A DNA stretch of 64,000 nt from an uncultured Acidobacteriaceae bacterium (GTDB lineage: Bacteria; Acidobacteriota; Terriglobia; Terriglobales; Acidobacteriaceae): positions 124,001 to 188,000 of the forward strand of contig CAIMKZ010000106.1 in the NCBI GenBank assembly GCA_903842065.1, given 5' to 3'. Both the position numbers and the translations under genes were made by a program. The notes beneath the pieces were generated by a model that ran no database searches, was not told the origin of the DNA, and saw nothing but the letters and a program-made list of their open reading frames with translations. This document shows, in pieces, positions 53,203 through 63,763 of the stretch. How positions within the stretch are numbered: position 1 is the stretch's first letter; each line of letters opens with the position of its first letter.

Positions 53203-53232
53203 GCGGGCAGGATGCATTAGCACCCTGCCCGC
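53203..53232 (-). terminator. Terminator downstream of the TonB receptor
   Basis: GCGGGCAGG (53203-53211) pairs with CCTGCCCGC (53224-53232) around a 12-base loop. The minus-strand tail is only TCATTTT, so it is moderate. Confidence 0.6.
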
Positions 53233-53252
53233 CGGTTTGTTATCGAATCAGG

Positions 53253-56200
53253 CTAGAAGTTGAAGCGAAGTGCGGCCTGAATCTGACGGGGGTTGTTCTG
53301 CTGCGTGGTGATTACGCCAAACGACGACGCGCCGCTGCTGATGTTCATGCCGGGATTGGCGAACTGGCGGCGGTTGAACACGTTGAAGAACTCCACGCGG
53401 AACTGAATGTTCGTCTTTTCAGTAATCGCGGTGGTCTTCTGCGCAGTGAAGTCCCAGTTGGCGATGCCAGGGCCGGTGAGTTTGGGCTCGACTCGGGACT
53501 CGTTGCCCATCGCGTAGGCGCTGACCGCGCTGTAGCAGGAGGTATCGAACCACTTTGCGAGTGTTCCGGTGCCAAGGCGCGCTTGTGCCGCGCCGGAGGT
53601 AGACTTGGCACAGCCGGCCGTAACGTTAGGCCGAATTGTGCCTGCGCCGTAGTTGGTTGCGAGCGAGTTGGCGTTCTGAGTGAGGGCCAGAGGCCGACCG
53701 GTCTGGAAGGTGGTGATTCCGTTGACAGACCAGCCAGCAACGAGCCGATCGGCAACTCCGTTCAGGCTGTTTGCCCACTTCTTGCCCTTGCCGAAAGGCA
53801 GGTCAAGAACGTAGCTGGTGACCCAGCGCTGGGCAATGCTGAAGCTCAGCAGCGAACGCTCTTCCCTGATGTTGTTGTAATTCTGGATTACACCGATCGT
53901 TGTTCCATCCAGGAAGGGTGAAAGGGTATCGGTGTCGCCAATTGACTTCGACCAGGTGTAACCGCTCGAGAGGATACCGGTCCCGAGGCGCTTTGTATAC
54001 TTTGCCTGCAGGCCGTGGTAGGTCATGGTGCCGATCAGTGGATTGGCATCTTTGTAGTCCTTATACGCGGGGTGAGGCCGTGCGGCCTGCGCCTGCGCAG
54101 CGGTTATGGTGCCTGCCCCCAGCTTCGCGGCATTGATGCTGTCCAGCTGATTGAGGCCCCATCCCGCCTGGCCGACGGAAGGCAGATGAGTGCCAATCGC
54201 GCCAACATAGCCGGCTTCGATGGACTGCTGCCATTTGAACTGCTGCCCGATAGTGAAGTTCCACTGCTGCATGTACGAGTATTTGCTGGTCGGAACGACC
54301 GCGAACACCGACTGGAGCGAGGGAGTGGTGTTCGCATACAGGTTCATGAAGCTGGTGTTGGTGCGGGCAACGGACTGGTTGATGGTAACGGCGCCAGCAG
54401 TGCCAGTGCCGAGGGGGTTGCTGACCGTGTAGTAGTTGGCCGTATTGGTGGTATTGAAGTTGAAGGTGTTGACCAGGTTGGTGGGGCTGTAGGTCGGTTC
54501 CATGCCCAGCGAGAGGTTCGATGCGAGATAGGTGAGCGCATAGCCGGAACGAATTACCGTATTGTCGGTCAGGCGGTAGGCAAAACCAAGACGCGGCGAG
54601 AAGAGGTCGTGCTTCTTCGGTTCGTTGTAGCGGCTGGAATATTGGCTGCTGTTCACAAACGCGAGAATGCCGTGTGCATTTACGCCGTTGACGACTTGGT
54701 CGACGTCAGGCAGAGCTACGACTGCATTGTCATGCTTCTCGGCATAGGCGCCCGGAAGTTCCCAGCGCAGGCCGGCATTGACAGTCAGTTTGCGCGTCGC
54801 GTTCCAGGTGTCGTTGACGAAATATCCCTGATACCAGTTGAACGCCATGGTGCGCTTGGCTTTTTGGAATTGGAAGTTGTTGAGATCGCCGAGCAGGAAG
54901 TTGGCCCACTCGTTCTTGGCGTAGTTCGTGTTGTCGATGTTCAGGTAGCCCGGGAAGAACTGCGGCAGAGCATTATAGTCGTACAGGCGCGCTTCGCCGC
55001 CCATCTTGACGGTATGGCTGCCCAGGATTTTGATGAGGCTGCCGCTAAGCGCATAGGTGTTCGACCAGCGCTCCTGCGAGATTCCCATTCCGCCGAATTG
55101 GAAGAGATTCAGGGACCCCTTGATATAAAGGTCCGGCAACTGCTGAATGTTCTGTTCCGTGCTGATGGCGGCCCAGTTCGTGCCCAGGCTAGCCCCTGCC
55201 GTTCCAACCTTATTAAGATTCGAGCCGGCGCTTGGGGGCAAATCGTTGAAGTACTGCCTCAACCAGGACACGCGAACATCGGCGATGGTGGTCGAATTGA
55301 TGGTGATGGTATCGCCGAGGATGGCCTGATGCGTTGGATAGATGCTGATCGCGCCGCCCGTCTTGAAGCCGGCGTTTGAATGCATCGTATCTGCCGACAT
55401 GTCGCTTGTCGTCAGATAGCTGTACCGCATAAAGATCCGCTGTTTATCCGAGAGGTTAATATCTCCGCGGCCATTGTACTGAGTGTTGTTATCACCGAGA
55501 GGGAAGAACGTGGAGTAGTTTGTCCCGGTGAGGCCTGGGGTGCCCAGGATTTTGGTCGCATCCGTCGGGGGAGCGAAGTAATTCTTGATGATCTTCGAGA
55601 CCGGGTCCACGCAACTCGGGCTGATATGCGTCCGGCCGTCGCCGCCTGTTGAAGGATCTGAGTAAGTGAGGCAGCTGGCCTGCGAGGAAGGAAGGACTGC
55701 GCTTGTCGTCAAATTCCCATACACACTGGGATCGGTGTCCGACATCATCTTCGAGTCAGGCACGTTGTTGGCGTTCCTGAATCCGGCCGTGCGCGAAGCA
55801 AACTTCTCCATTGAGAAGAAGAAGAAGGCCTTGTCCCGGAGGACCGGGCCGCCGACCGCAAAACCGTATTGATTCTGGATCCATTTGGCCTTGGCGCCTG
55901 TTCCGGCCGGGTAATAGATGTTGGCATTGAGAACCGTGTTGCGCAGGTACTCATAAGCGGTGCCGTGGAACTTGTTGGTGCCGCTCTTGGTTGTCAGCTC
56001 GACAACGCCACCGCCGAAGCGCCCGTATTCCGCACTGACTGCGTTGGTGCCGACCTTGAATTCCTGGATGAAGTCCTGGGTCGGTACATAGCCGACGAAG
56101 TTGCCGTACATGCCGTTGAGCGGTGCGCCGTCGAGGTACATGGTGCCGTAACCCGTGATGGCGCCGCCGATCTGGAAGTTGCCCCAGCCGGCGTTGTTGG

Positions 56201-56765
56201 TGTGCGTGCCCTGGTTCATGGTGGTGTTGCCCATCGACGCGCCCTGAGGCACTACGCCGGGGACCAGCGCGACAAGGTTCGTCACGTTGCGGCCGTTGAG
56301 CGGCATCTCCTGCACGGTCTTGCCTTCAACCTGTGCGCCGAGGCTGCCCGATTCGGTCTGAAGCAGCGGAGCCTGTGTCGTCACTTCGACCGTCTCGCTC
56401 GCCGCGCCAACCTGAAGGGTCACATCGAGGCGCCCCGTGTTATCGACCTGAACTACTACCGGAGACTGCACAACCCGCTTGTAGCTCGTCTTTTCGATCT
56501 CCACCTTGTACTGCGTCGGCATCAGATTGAGTAAACGATAGTTGCCGGCTGCGTCCGTCTGGATGACTTTCTTTTCGTTGGTGCCGATGTTGGTTAGCGT
56601 AACCGTTGCGCCGGGAACTACGGCGCCCGACGAGTCGGTCACCGTTCCCACGAGGGCGCCGAAAGAACTCTGCGCCTTCGCGTCAGGTGCGGCCGCGAAC
56701 AGTACGGCGATCAGCGCAAGAATGATGGCTGATATAGAACTGGCCTGAAGAATGTGTTTCTTCAC
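53253..56765 (-). CDS. TonB-dependent receptor with carboxypeptidase-regulatory-like domain
   Basis: The 1170-residue outer-membrane receptor starts at a GTG preceded by AGGAG. It has a signal peptide (ISAIILALIAVLFAAAPDAKA) and an N-terminal CarboxypepD_reg-like beta domain (about 38-110: GALVGTVTDSSGAVVPGATVT, QTDAAGNYRLLNLMPTQYKV). A plug follows, with VQEMPLNGRNVTNLVALVPG, and a large beta-barrel closes with the aromatic end IQAALRFNF. Oar-type receptors of this design are numerous in Acidobacteria and import complex carbohydrates or siderophores via TonB. Substrate unknown. Confidence 0.95.
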   Translation of the reverse strand: MKKHILQASSISAIILALIAVLFAAAPDAKAQSSFGALVGTVTDSSGAVVPGATVTLTNIGTNEKKVIQTDAAGNYRLLNLMPTQYKVEIEKTSYKRVVQSPVVVQVDNTGRLDVTLQVGAASETVEVTTQAPLLQTESGSLGAQVEGKTVQEMPLNGRNVTNLVALVPGVVPQGASMGNTTMNQGTHTNNAGWGNFQIGGAITGYGTMYLDGAPLNGMYGNFVGYVPTQDFIQEFKVGTNAVSAEYGRFGGGVVELTTKSGTNKFHGTAYEYLRNTVLNANIYYPAGTGAKAKWIQNQYGFAVGGPVLRDKAFFFFSMEKFASRTAGFRNANNVPDSKMMSDTDPSVYGNLTTSAVLPSSQASCLTYSDPSTGGDGRTHISPSCVDPVSKIIKNYFAPPTDATKILGTPGLTGTNYSTFFPLGDNNTQYNGRGDINLSDKQRIFMRYSYLTTSDMSADTMHSNAGFKTGGAISIYPTHQAILGDTITINSTTIADVRVSWLRQYFNDLPPSAGSNLNKVGTAGASLGTNWAAISTEQNIQQLPDLYIKGSLNLFQFGGMGISQERWSNTYALSGSLIKILGSHTVKMGGEARLYDYNALPQFFPGYLNIDNTNYAKNEWANFLLGDLNNFQFQKAKRTMAFNWYQGYFVNDTWNATRKLTVNAGLRWELPGAYAEKHDNAVVALPDVDQVVNGVNAHGILAFVNSSQYSSRYNEPKKHDLFSPRLGFAYRLTDNTVIRSGYALTYLASNLSLGMEPTYSPTNLVNTFNFNTTNTANYYTVSNPLGTGTAGAVTINQSVARTNTSFMNLYANTTPSLQSVFAVVPTSKYSYMQQWNFTIGQQFKWQQSIEAGYVGAIGTHLPSVGQAGWGLNQLDSINAAKLGAGTITAAQAQAARPHPAYKDYKDANPLIGTMTYHGLQAKYTKRLGTGILSSGYTWSKSIGDTDTLSPFLDGTTIGVIQNYNNIREERSLLSFSIAQRWVTSYVLDLPFGKGKKWANSLNGVADRLVAGWSVNGITTFQTGRPLALTQNANSLATNYGAGTIRPNVTAGCAKSTSGAAQARLGTGTLAKWFDTSCYSAVSAYAMGNESRVEPKLTGPGIANWDFTAQKTTAITEKTNIQFRVEFFNVFNRRQFANPGMNISSGASSFGVITTQQNNPRQIQAALRFNF

Positions 56766-57353
56766 TTGGATCTCCTAAAGGGTTGCATTTGTAACTACTT
56801 GCACATGCCACTCTTAGCTGGCATGCGCCTACTTCCCCGGCTCTTACTTGCTGTCTTGCGAACCGGGCGAACTTCGAGTATCACGACCATGGGCGCAAAA
56901 GTGCTGGCTCGCGCGCGATGAATCTATTGAATGAAACCGCAAAATACTGCCGTCAACCTCCGGGGTGCCCTTGCCGGAAATGAGGGTACATCCCCAGACG
57001 CTAAATGGATTGCGAATGACATAATATTAAATCCATGCAACAATGTGCAATAGAAAAATGAGCACACCCTCGCATTCTTTACATTTCGTTACAATTCCGC
57101 ACCCCCTTCAAAAAGCAAGGGTTACCACCAATCCGTATCAACTAATATTGACTTGGGTTGATTCGATCAGATACCAGCAAGTTTGATTTGCTCCCCCAGC
57201 GGGACTGAATGTCGCACAACCGCGTCTTCGCAACCTGCGGCCTGTTTCCATGATCTCCGCGCGGCAAACCGTCCCGCTGTACAATCACGGGGAGACTGGG
57301 TGATTCACGCTGGCCCCGCTGCCGGCTAGCTAAGCCCGTTACAGGTGCCCCGA
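56766..57353. other. Divergent intergenic region, AT-rich in the middle
   Basis: This 588-base region separates the TonB-receptor and lon starts. Its centre (about 56990-57180) is clearly less GC-rich than the surroundings and contains the inverted-repeat-like CAACAATGTGCAATAG and several TATTAA/ATAATA words, the likely site of both promoters. No gene or known RNA was seen. Confidence 0.5.
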
Positions 57354-59756
<2,403 letters not shown>

Positions 59757-59793
59757 GCAAGTGGTGCACCTTTTGTAGTTCCTTACGCACCAG

Positions 59794-59805
59794 TCACAGC
59801 TGTGA
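59794..59805. promoter_or_regulatory. TCACAGCTGTGA palindrome
   Basis: A perfect 12-bp palindrome lies 38 bases after lon in the 243-base gap before the next small gene. It could be an operator; nothing else in that gap is recognisable. Confidence 0.35.
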
Positions 59806-59999
59806 TTGACCCATGTTAGCTTTGCTTGGCCTGGAACCACGAGATTCAGCCAGCAACCGCATCGGAATAGGATTGTATTAGTGGTCCACTCTAAACAGCG
59901 GGGATCACCGAACAGCAATACTTTTGCCATACGCTAGGGAACCTCTGCGCAGGTGCATGATCGCCGAAGTTCCTTAAAGGACAAACCGAGAGGCCTCTA

Positions 60000-60278
60000 A
60001 TGGCGATCGCAGCAACAGTTTTTTTATGGGCGAATCGGATCGTATTCACAATGGTGCTACTCTACCCACGTCGGTACAACCGGACCATGGTTCCAAGCAG
60101 CTACGACCGAAACGCAAGGATCATCGCAGGGTGGCAGATAGTGGGAAGCTTTATTATTCCAGGAATTCTGAAAATGAGCCCCTTCCACCTTGCTTGGTGG
60201 TATATGGCTGGATGGGCACTGCTCACTGTCATTATTATGATCGCAAAAGCTATCTTCCCGGATGCCATCGACTCTTAG
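60000..60278 (+). CDS. Small hypothetical membrane protein
   Basis: The 92-residue frame encodes three hydrophobic segments (about 4-22, 44-58, 66-85) with a short polar loop YPRRYNRTMVPSSYDRNARI between the first two. No family recognised. The region is less GC-rich than most of the window and no strong ribosome-binding site is seen, so the call is tentative. Confidence 0.45.
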   Translation: MAIAATVFLWANRIVFTMVLLYPRRYNRTMVPSSYDRNARIIAGWQIVGSFIIPGILKMSPFHLAWWYMAGWALLTVIIMIAKAIFPDAIDS

Positions 60279-60384
60279 TACCTATCGTAGAAATGTCGGT
60301 ATGGATTATTGGGCCGGGTGCCTCATCCTACGCTCCTTTCTACCGAAGGGTGGGAACCCATGAACCCAATCCGCCCATGCGCCC

Positions 60385-60470
60385 GCTCCCGGAGGGAGCG
60401 ATTGATAATAGCCCCGGGTGAAACCCGGGGTACGTGCCGCCCCAAAAGCCGCCGTCCTGTAGGGACGGCA
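60385..60470. repeat. REP arm left of the RAYT gene
   Basis: Three hairpins in order: GCTCCC/GGGAGC (60385-60399), CCCCGGGT/ACCCGGGG around GAA (60412-60430), and GCCGTCC/GGACGGC (60451-60469). The last two recur in inverted orientation on the other side of the transposase gene. Confidence 0.92.
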
Positions 60471-60474
60471 TGAC

Positions 60475-60924
60475 TCATCCCCAAACATATCGCGGGTCGT
60501 ATTCGATCCCATGCTGTTTCAAGATCGCCAAAAACTCCGCCTGAAAATCCCGCTTCCGATGGTGCTCCGCCTGGCCGGCGATATACTTCACCGTCGCATC
60601 CACCTGCGAAACGCCAATGGTGAATGCCCCATACCCCTTTTGCCACTCAAACCCCGTCAATCCACAACTCTCGTGCAACCACAACGACGATCCGCCTTTG
60701 ATCTTCTGCATCGCCCCCGATATGGCCGTCGTCGAAGACAATGACAACAGAATGTGCACATGGTCACGCGTTCCGCCCACCGCGAGCGACGTCATCCCGT
60801 TCTCCCGCGCAATGCCGCCGATGTACGCCCAAAGCCGCTCTTCGAGTTCCGGCACAATCATCTCCTGCCGATCTTTGGTTGAAAAGACGCAATGGAACAA
60901 GGATGAGCAGTAGGTATGCGACAT
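60475..60924 (-). CDS. REP-associated tyrosine transposase (RAYT, IS200/IS605-like TnpA)
   Basis: The 149-residue Y1 transposase has the HUH metal-binding motif His55-Val-His57 in GGTRDHVHILL and the catalytic Tyr114 in TVKYIAGQAEHH. It would nick single-stranded DNA at REP hairpins. The gene ends 5 bases from the left REP arm, and the right arm begins about 30 bases upstream of its start, so the element spans about 60385-61042. It is intact and could still act on REPs elsewhere. Confidence 0.93.
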   Translation of the reverse strand: MSHTYCSSLFHCVFSTKDRQEMIVPELEERLWAYIGGIARENGMTSLAVGGTRDHVHILLSLSSTTAISGAMQKIKGGSSLWLHESCGLTGFEWQKGYGAFTIGVSQVDATVKYIAGQAEHHRKRDFQAEFLAILKQHGIEYDPRYVWG

Positions 60925-60953
60925 GGGAAATAGCCTCCAGTTGAGAATAGTTT

Positions 60954-61042
60954 CATGCCGTCCCTACAGGACGGCGACATGTTGTGGGCACGCTCACCCC
61001 GGGTTTCACCCGGGGCTATTTTCATCCGCTGCCTACGGCAGC
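60954..61042. repeat. REP arm right of the RAYT gene (inverted relative to the left arm)
   Basis: GCCGTCC/GGACGGC (60957-60975) and CCCCGGGT/ACCCGGGG (60997-61015) are exact reverse complements of the left-arm hairpins, including adjacent TCAT and CTAT flanks (23-base identities each). A third hairpin, GCTGCC/GGCAGC (61028-61042), is in the same relative position as the left outer hairpin but differs in sequence. Confidence 0.92.
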
Positions 61043-61104
61043 AGCCCGACGGTGCCGCTCTCCCCTCGTATCCCCACGCATCGTGCATTTCTCGAAGCCC
61101 AACC

Positions 61105-61620
61105 TCACCCAAACAACAAATCCACCTTCTTCATCAACAAAAACATCCTATCTGGCTGCGACGCCAGCGGCGTGAACTCGTACTTGATATAAAAATCCCG
61201 CGCCCCCTCTTTGGCATCGACCACCACCGCCCAGCTCGACACCAGCTTCGACGCCTTCCACGCCTTGTAAAGCGCGTCCATCAGCAGCATCTCGCCGATA
61301 CCCTTGCCCTTGAGCCGCACATCCCTGCCCATGCGACCGATGAGCGTTGCGCCGATGGGCCGCCGAGGGAGCTTCTTCGCCAGACTCGCCGGCAATTCCA
61401 CGCTCAAAATCGAGATGGGCGACAAAGTATAGAACCCGGCGACCGATCTGCCGTCGGGCGTGAGAACGAAGGCGTTGGTGACCCGCCTGCTCACGTCCTG
61501 CCGGATGGGGTCGCCGCGAAAGTATGCGTCGAGCGCATCGTTCCCGCAGAAAAAAGCCGCCCGGTCGTGCCACTCCGAAAGCGGCTCGAAATTGTATGCG
61601 AGAGTCTGATCCTGGATCAC
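61105..61620 (-). CDS. GNAT-family acetyltransferase toxin (TacT-like)
   Basis: The 171-residue protein has the GNAT acetyl-CoA motif RLKGKGIGEMLLMDAL, the N-terminal FFCGNDALDAYFR and the C-terminal VDAKEGARDFYIKYEFTPL typical of TacT/AtaT-type toxins that acetylate aminoacyl-tRNA. Its antitoxin gene lies upstream on the same strand, but 97 bases away with a REP-like pair between, instead of the usual overlap. The toxin gene looks intact. Confidence 0.88.
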   Translation of the reverse strand: MIQDQTLAYNFEPLSEWHDRAAFFCGNDALDAYFRGDPIRQDVSRRVTNAFVLTPDGRSVAGFYTLSPISILSVELPASLAKKLPRRPIGATLIGRMGRDVRLKGKGIGEMLLMDALYKAWKASKLVSSWAVVVDAKEGARDFYIKYEFTPLASQPDRMFLLMKKVDLLFG

Positions 61621-61671
61621 CGATTCAGCCTCAATGTTTCCGGAGCTTCTGAATAAGTCATGCTTTGAAAG

Positions 61672-61725
61672 GGCACGGCTTCAGCCGTGCCATCCCAGGC
61701 GTGAAATCGACGGGGCTTTAGCCCC
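61672..61725. repeat. REP hairpin pair between antitoxin and toxin genes
   Basis: GGCACGGC-TTCA-GCCGTGCC (61672-61691) and GGGGC-TTTA-GCCCC (61712-61725). The first shares its GGCTTCAGCC core with the hairpins at 37548-37563. The second overlaps the 3' end of the antitoxin gene. Confidence 0.85.
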
Positions 61726-62059
61726 TGAGGGATAGGTCTTTCGATTCCTGCTCGGCCAAAAACCGCTCCCTGTACCGCTTCGCCGCCCCGGCGAGTTCAG
61801 CCCCAATCGCTGCCGGTTCAACCAGCGCCGCGGCAAAGATCTCCGCATCGGGCCGCTCCAGGGTCCACGTCTCATACTCGCGGATCGCCCGCCGCGCGTC
61901 GGCAACTGCGTTCTGCACGATGAAGTCGGTCACCGTGAGCCCCTTGATGTGCGCCGCCCTCTCGATCTCCGCCTTCTGCTCCGGACGAAGCCGCACATCG
62001 ATCCGATCGCGCGCTCTGGACGCTGTTTCCTCGCGGACAGGTGAAACTCCGGTCGCCAT
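61718..62059 (-). CDS. DUF1778 antitoxin (TacA-like), C-terminus formed by a REP
   Basis: From ATG 62059 (GGAGG 4-5 bases upstream) the product is 113 residues with a ribbon-helix-helix N-terminus (RIDVRLRPEQKAEIERAAHIKGLTVTDFIVQNAV) and a toxin-neutralising tail. The final residues and the TAA stop come from the REP hairpin at 61712-61725, so the original C-terminus was replaced. It should repress its own promoter with the toxin. Confidence 0.88.
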   Translation of the reverse strand: MATGVSPVREETASRARDRIDVRLRPEQKAEIERAAHIKGLTVTDFIVQNAVADARRAIREYETWTLERPDAEIFAAALVEPAAIGAELAGAAKRYRERFLAEQESKDLSLRG

Positions 62060-62160
62060 ACTACCTCCACATAAACGTACGGAAGATGTCCGTACAAAAT
62101 CAGTATAACTCAACTTTGAAATCCTCGTCCACCGGACTTCCAGAGTCCACCCCCACCCCG

Positions 62161-62200
62161 TTGACGTGTATATATTTCAGTGGCAGAATATATATATCGA
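62161..62200 (+). promoter_or_regulatory. Promoter/operator region of the vapBC-like pair
   Basis: TTGACG at 62161 is followed by an imperfect AT-rich inverted repeat TATATATTTC / GAATATATATA (62169-62195) around AGTGGCA, just before the ribosome-binding site. Antitoxin-toxin complexes usually autoregulate from such sites. The -10 is not obvious. Confidence 0.4.
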
Positions 62201-62208
62201 GGTGTGAG

Positions 62209-62397
62209 ATGGGTACCGCGTTGACATCGATCCGGCTGGACAAGAAGCTGGCCGACAAGGCCGCCCGCGCGCTGGGCGTCAAGACCCGCACCGAGGCCGT
62301 CCACCTGGCGCTTGAGGAGATCGTCAAGCTCCAGGAGTTCAAAGACACAATGAAGAAGTACGGCGGCAAACTCAAGTTCGAAGGCTACGATGAGTGA
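62209..62397 (+). CDS. VapB-type antitoxin
   Basis: From ATG 62209 (GAGG 6 bases upstream) the product is 62 residues: an N-terminal ribbon-helix-helix segment (TALTSIRLDKKLADKAARAL, TRTEAVHLALEEIVK) and a C-terminal toxin-binding tail (MKKYGGKLKFEGYDE). It neutralises the downstream PIN-domain toxin, with which it overlaps by 8 bases. Confidence 0.88.
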   Translation: MGTALTSIRLDKKLADKAARALGVKTRTEAVHLALEEIVKLQEFKDTMKKYGGKLKFEGYDE

Positions 62398-62797
62398 TCT
62401 GGCCGTCTTCGACAGCTCGGTGCTGGTCGATCATCTGCGGACAAACTGCCACGCCGGGCGCATCGCATCGCTCGGGTGCGAGGTGCGCTACTCCGCCGTT
62501 GTGCTGGCCGAACTCTGGCGCGGGGTGAGAACCGAAGCGGAACGCCACGTTCTAGCAATCTTCGAACTCAGCAGCCCGCTGCTCACGCCAAGCGGAGCGG
62601 ACTGGATCGACTCCGGACGGATTCTGGGCGCAATCCGCAAGCGCCGGGGCTACGAGGCAATCAAGCTGCGCGACCTGCACTTCGACGTGCTGATTGCGCT
62701 CGCCGCGCGGTCGGCTAGTGCAAAGTTGATTACGTCAAACCGCGCGGACTTTGAAATGATCCGCGAGTTTGTAGACTTCCGCCTGGAGATTTGGTAG
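62390..62797 (+). CDS. VapC-type PIN-domain ribonuclease toxin
   Basis: The 135-residue toxin shows the PIN acidic residues Asp8 (FDSSVLVD), Glu41 (AELWRG), Asp99 (HFDVLIA) and the conserved TSNRADF (Asn117, Asp120). It cleaves RNA, usually tRNA or rRNA, when the antitoxin is lost. It forms the second module with the VapB-like gene, divergent from the TacAT-like module. Confidence 0.9.
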   Translation: MSDLAVFDSSVLVDHLRTNCHAGRIASLGCEVRYSAVVLAELWRGVRTEAERHVLAIFELSSPLLTPSGADWIDSGRILGAIRKRRGYEAIKLRDLHFDVLIALAARSASAKLITSNRADFEMIREFVDFRLEIW

Positions 62798-62830
62798 CGA
62801 GTCCCCGGCTCATCCCTGCCACTAAACTAT

Positions 62831-62870
62831 CTGTCCCTTGTCCCTCGGTCCCTTTGTCCCTTTGTCCCTG
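62831..62870. repeat. Short tandem repeat of TTGTCCC
   Basis: About five degenerate copies of TGTCCCTT/CGGTCCCT in a row within the gap downstream of the VapC-like gene. Confidence 0.6.
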
Positions 62871-62959
62871 CCTTGCCGATAATTACCCACACTCCCGCTA
62901 CACTGAACTCAACCGTAAACCCAGACTCCAAGCTCCGCAGGCACCATCCCGCATAACCG

Positions 62960-63050
62960 CTTTCGTTTGATGCACTTAAAAATTAATCCGTTTATTTTCA
63001 TGCACTTGTGGGCGCAAAAAGAAAAGTCATTATTTTTCATAATCTTACAT
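62960..63050. repeat. AT-rich TTTTCATGCACTTA-type motif triplet, copy 2
   Basis: Related motifs at 62964 (GTTTGATGCACTTAAAA), 62994 (TATTTTCATGCACTTG) and 63033 (TTTTCATAATCTTACAT), with CAT (or GAT) at 62968, 62998 and 63037, spaced 30 and 39 bases. As with copy 1, it lies between convergent genes and is very AT-rich. Together with the TTGTCCC repeat it fills the 326-base gap 62798-63123. Confidence 0.7.
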
Positions 63051-63123
63051 ATTCGGAAAAGAACTACTGGACTTAATTTTACCACAATATGGTATAAATC
63101 GAGGTGCCGGGTCCTGCCGCCCC

Positions 63124-63606
63124 CTAGTACTTGACCTTGTCCGCCGACCCGATCCACGCCTCGAAGCTCGTCCATGCCTCGTCCTTCAGCATCTGCGTCG
63201 CGGGCAGCGCCCGCTCCGGCTGGCTCTTGCGGATCTCTCCATAAAGGTAGGCGTCGTCGAACCCGGCACGTGCGGCGTCGGCGGCATTGGCCCCGTAGTA
63301 GATCGCATCCACCCGCGCCCAGTAGGCAGCGGCCAGGCACATCGGGCACGGCTCGCAACTCGTATAGAGCTCGCAACCGGCCAGCAGAAACGTCCCCAGC
63401 TTCTGGGCAGCGGCGCGGATAGCAACCACTTCGGCGTGCGCCGTAGGGTCGTTCGAGCAGGTCACGTGGTTTGCGCCCTCGCCCACAATCTCGCCGTCGC
63501 GCACCACCACCGCCCCGAACGGACCGCCCCTGCCCGAGGTCACGTTCTCAGTGGCCAGCGCAATGGCGCGGCGCAGAAACTCCGGATTGGGTGCCTTGTT
63601 CACCAT
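63124..63606 (-). CDS. Nucleoside/nucleobase deaminase (guanine or cytidine-type CDA fold)
   Basis: From ATG 63606 (GGAG 5 bases upstream) the product is 160 residues with the CDA-fold zinc site His57-Ala-Glu59 and Cys87-Pro-Met-Cys90, and the preceding GGPFGAVVVRDGEIVG. The frame stays open 94 codons upstream but without homology-like sequence. Length and TSCEPCPMC motif resemble GuaD-like guanine deaminases or tRNA-adenosine deaminases. It converges with the VapC-like gene across the AT-rich gap. Confidence 0.88.
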   Translation of the reverse strand: MVNKAPNPEFLRRAIALATENVTSGRGGPFGAVVVRDGEIVGEGANHVTCSNDPTAHAEVVAIRAAAQKLGTFLLAGCELYTSCEPCPMCLAAAYWARVDAIYYGANAADAARAGFDDAYLYGEIRKSQPERALPATQMLKDEAWTSFEAWIGSADKVKY

Positions 63607-63763
63607 GCCTGCTCCGGGTCGGGGAGAAACAGATTCATTATGACACCGGCGAGGCAGGCAGCACCTTGAGAAGCGAGCGGCAAGTGGCTTCTTTCGCACT
63701 CTCACCAGGGTCAAATAGAATAGCTGCCACCAGGCAATCTCCAGCCTTGAGGTGCTCATTACC

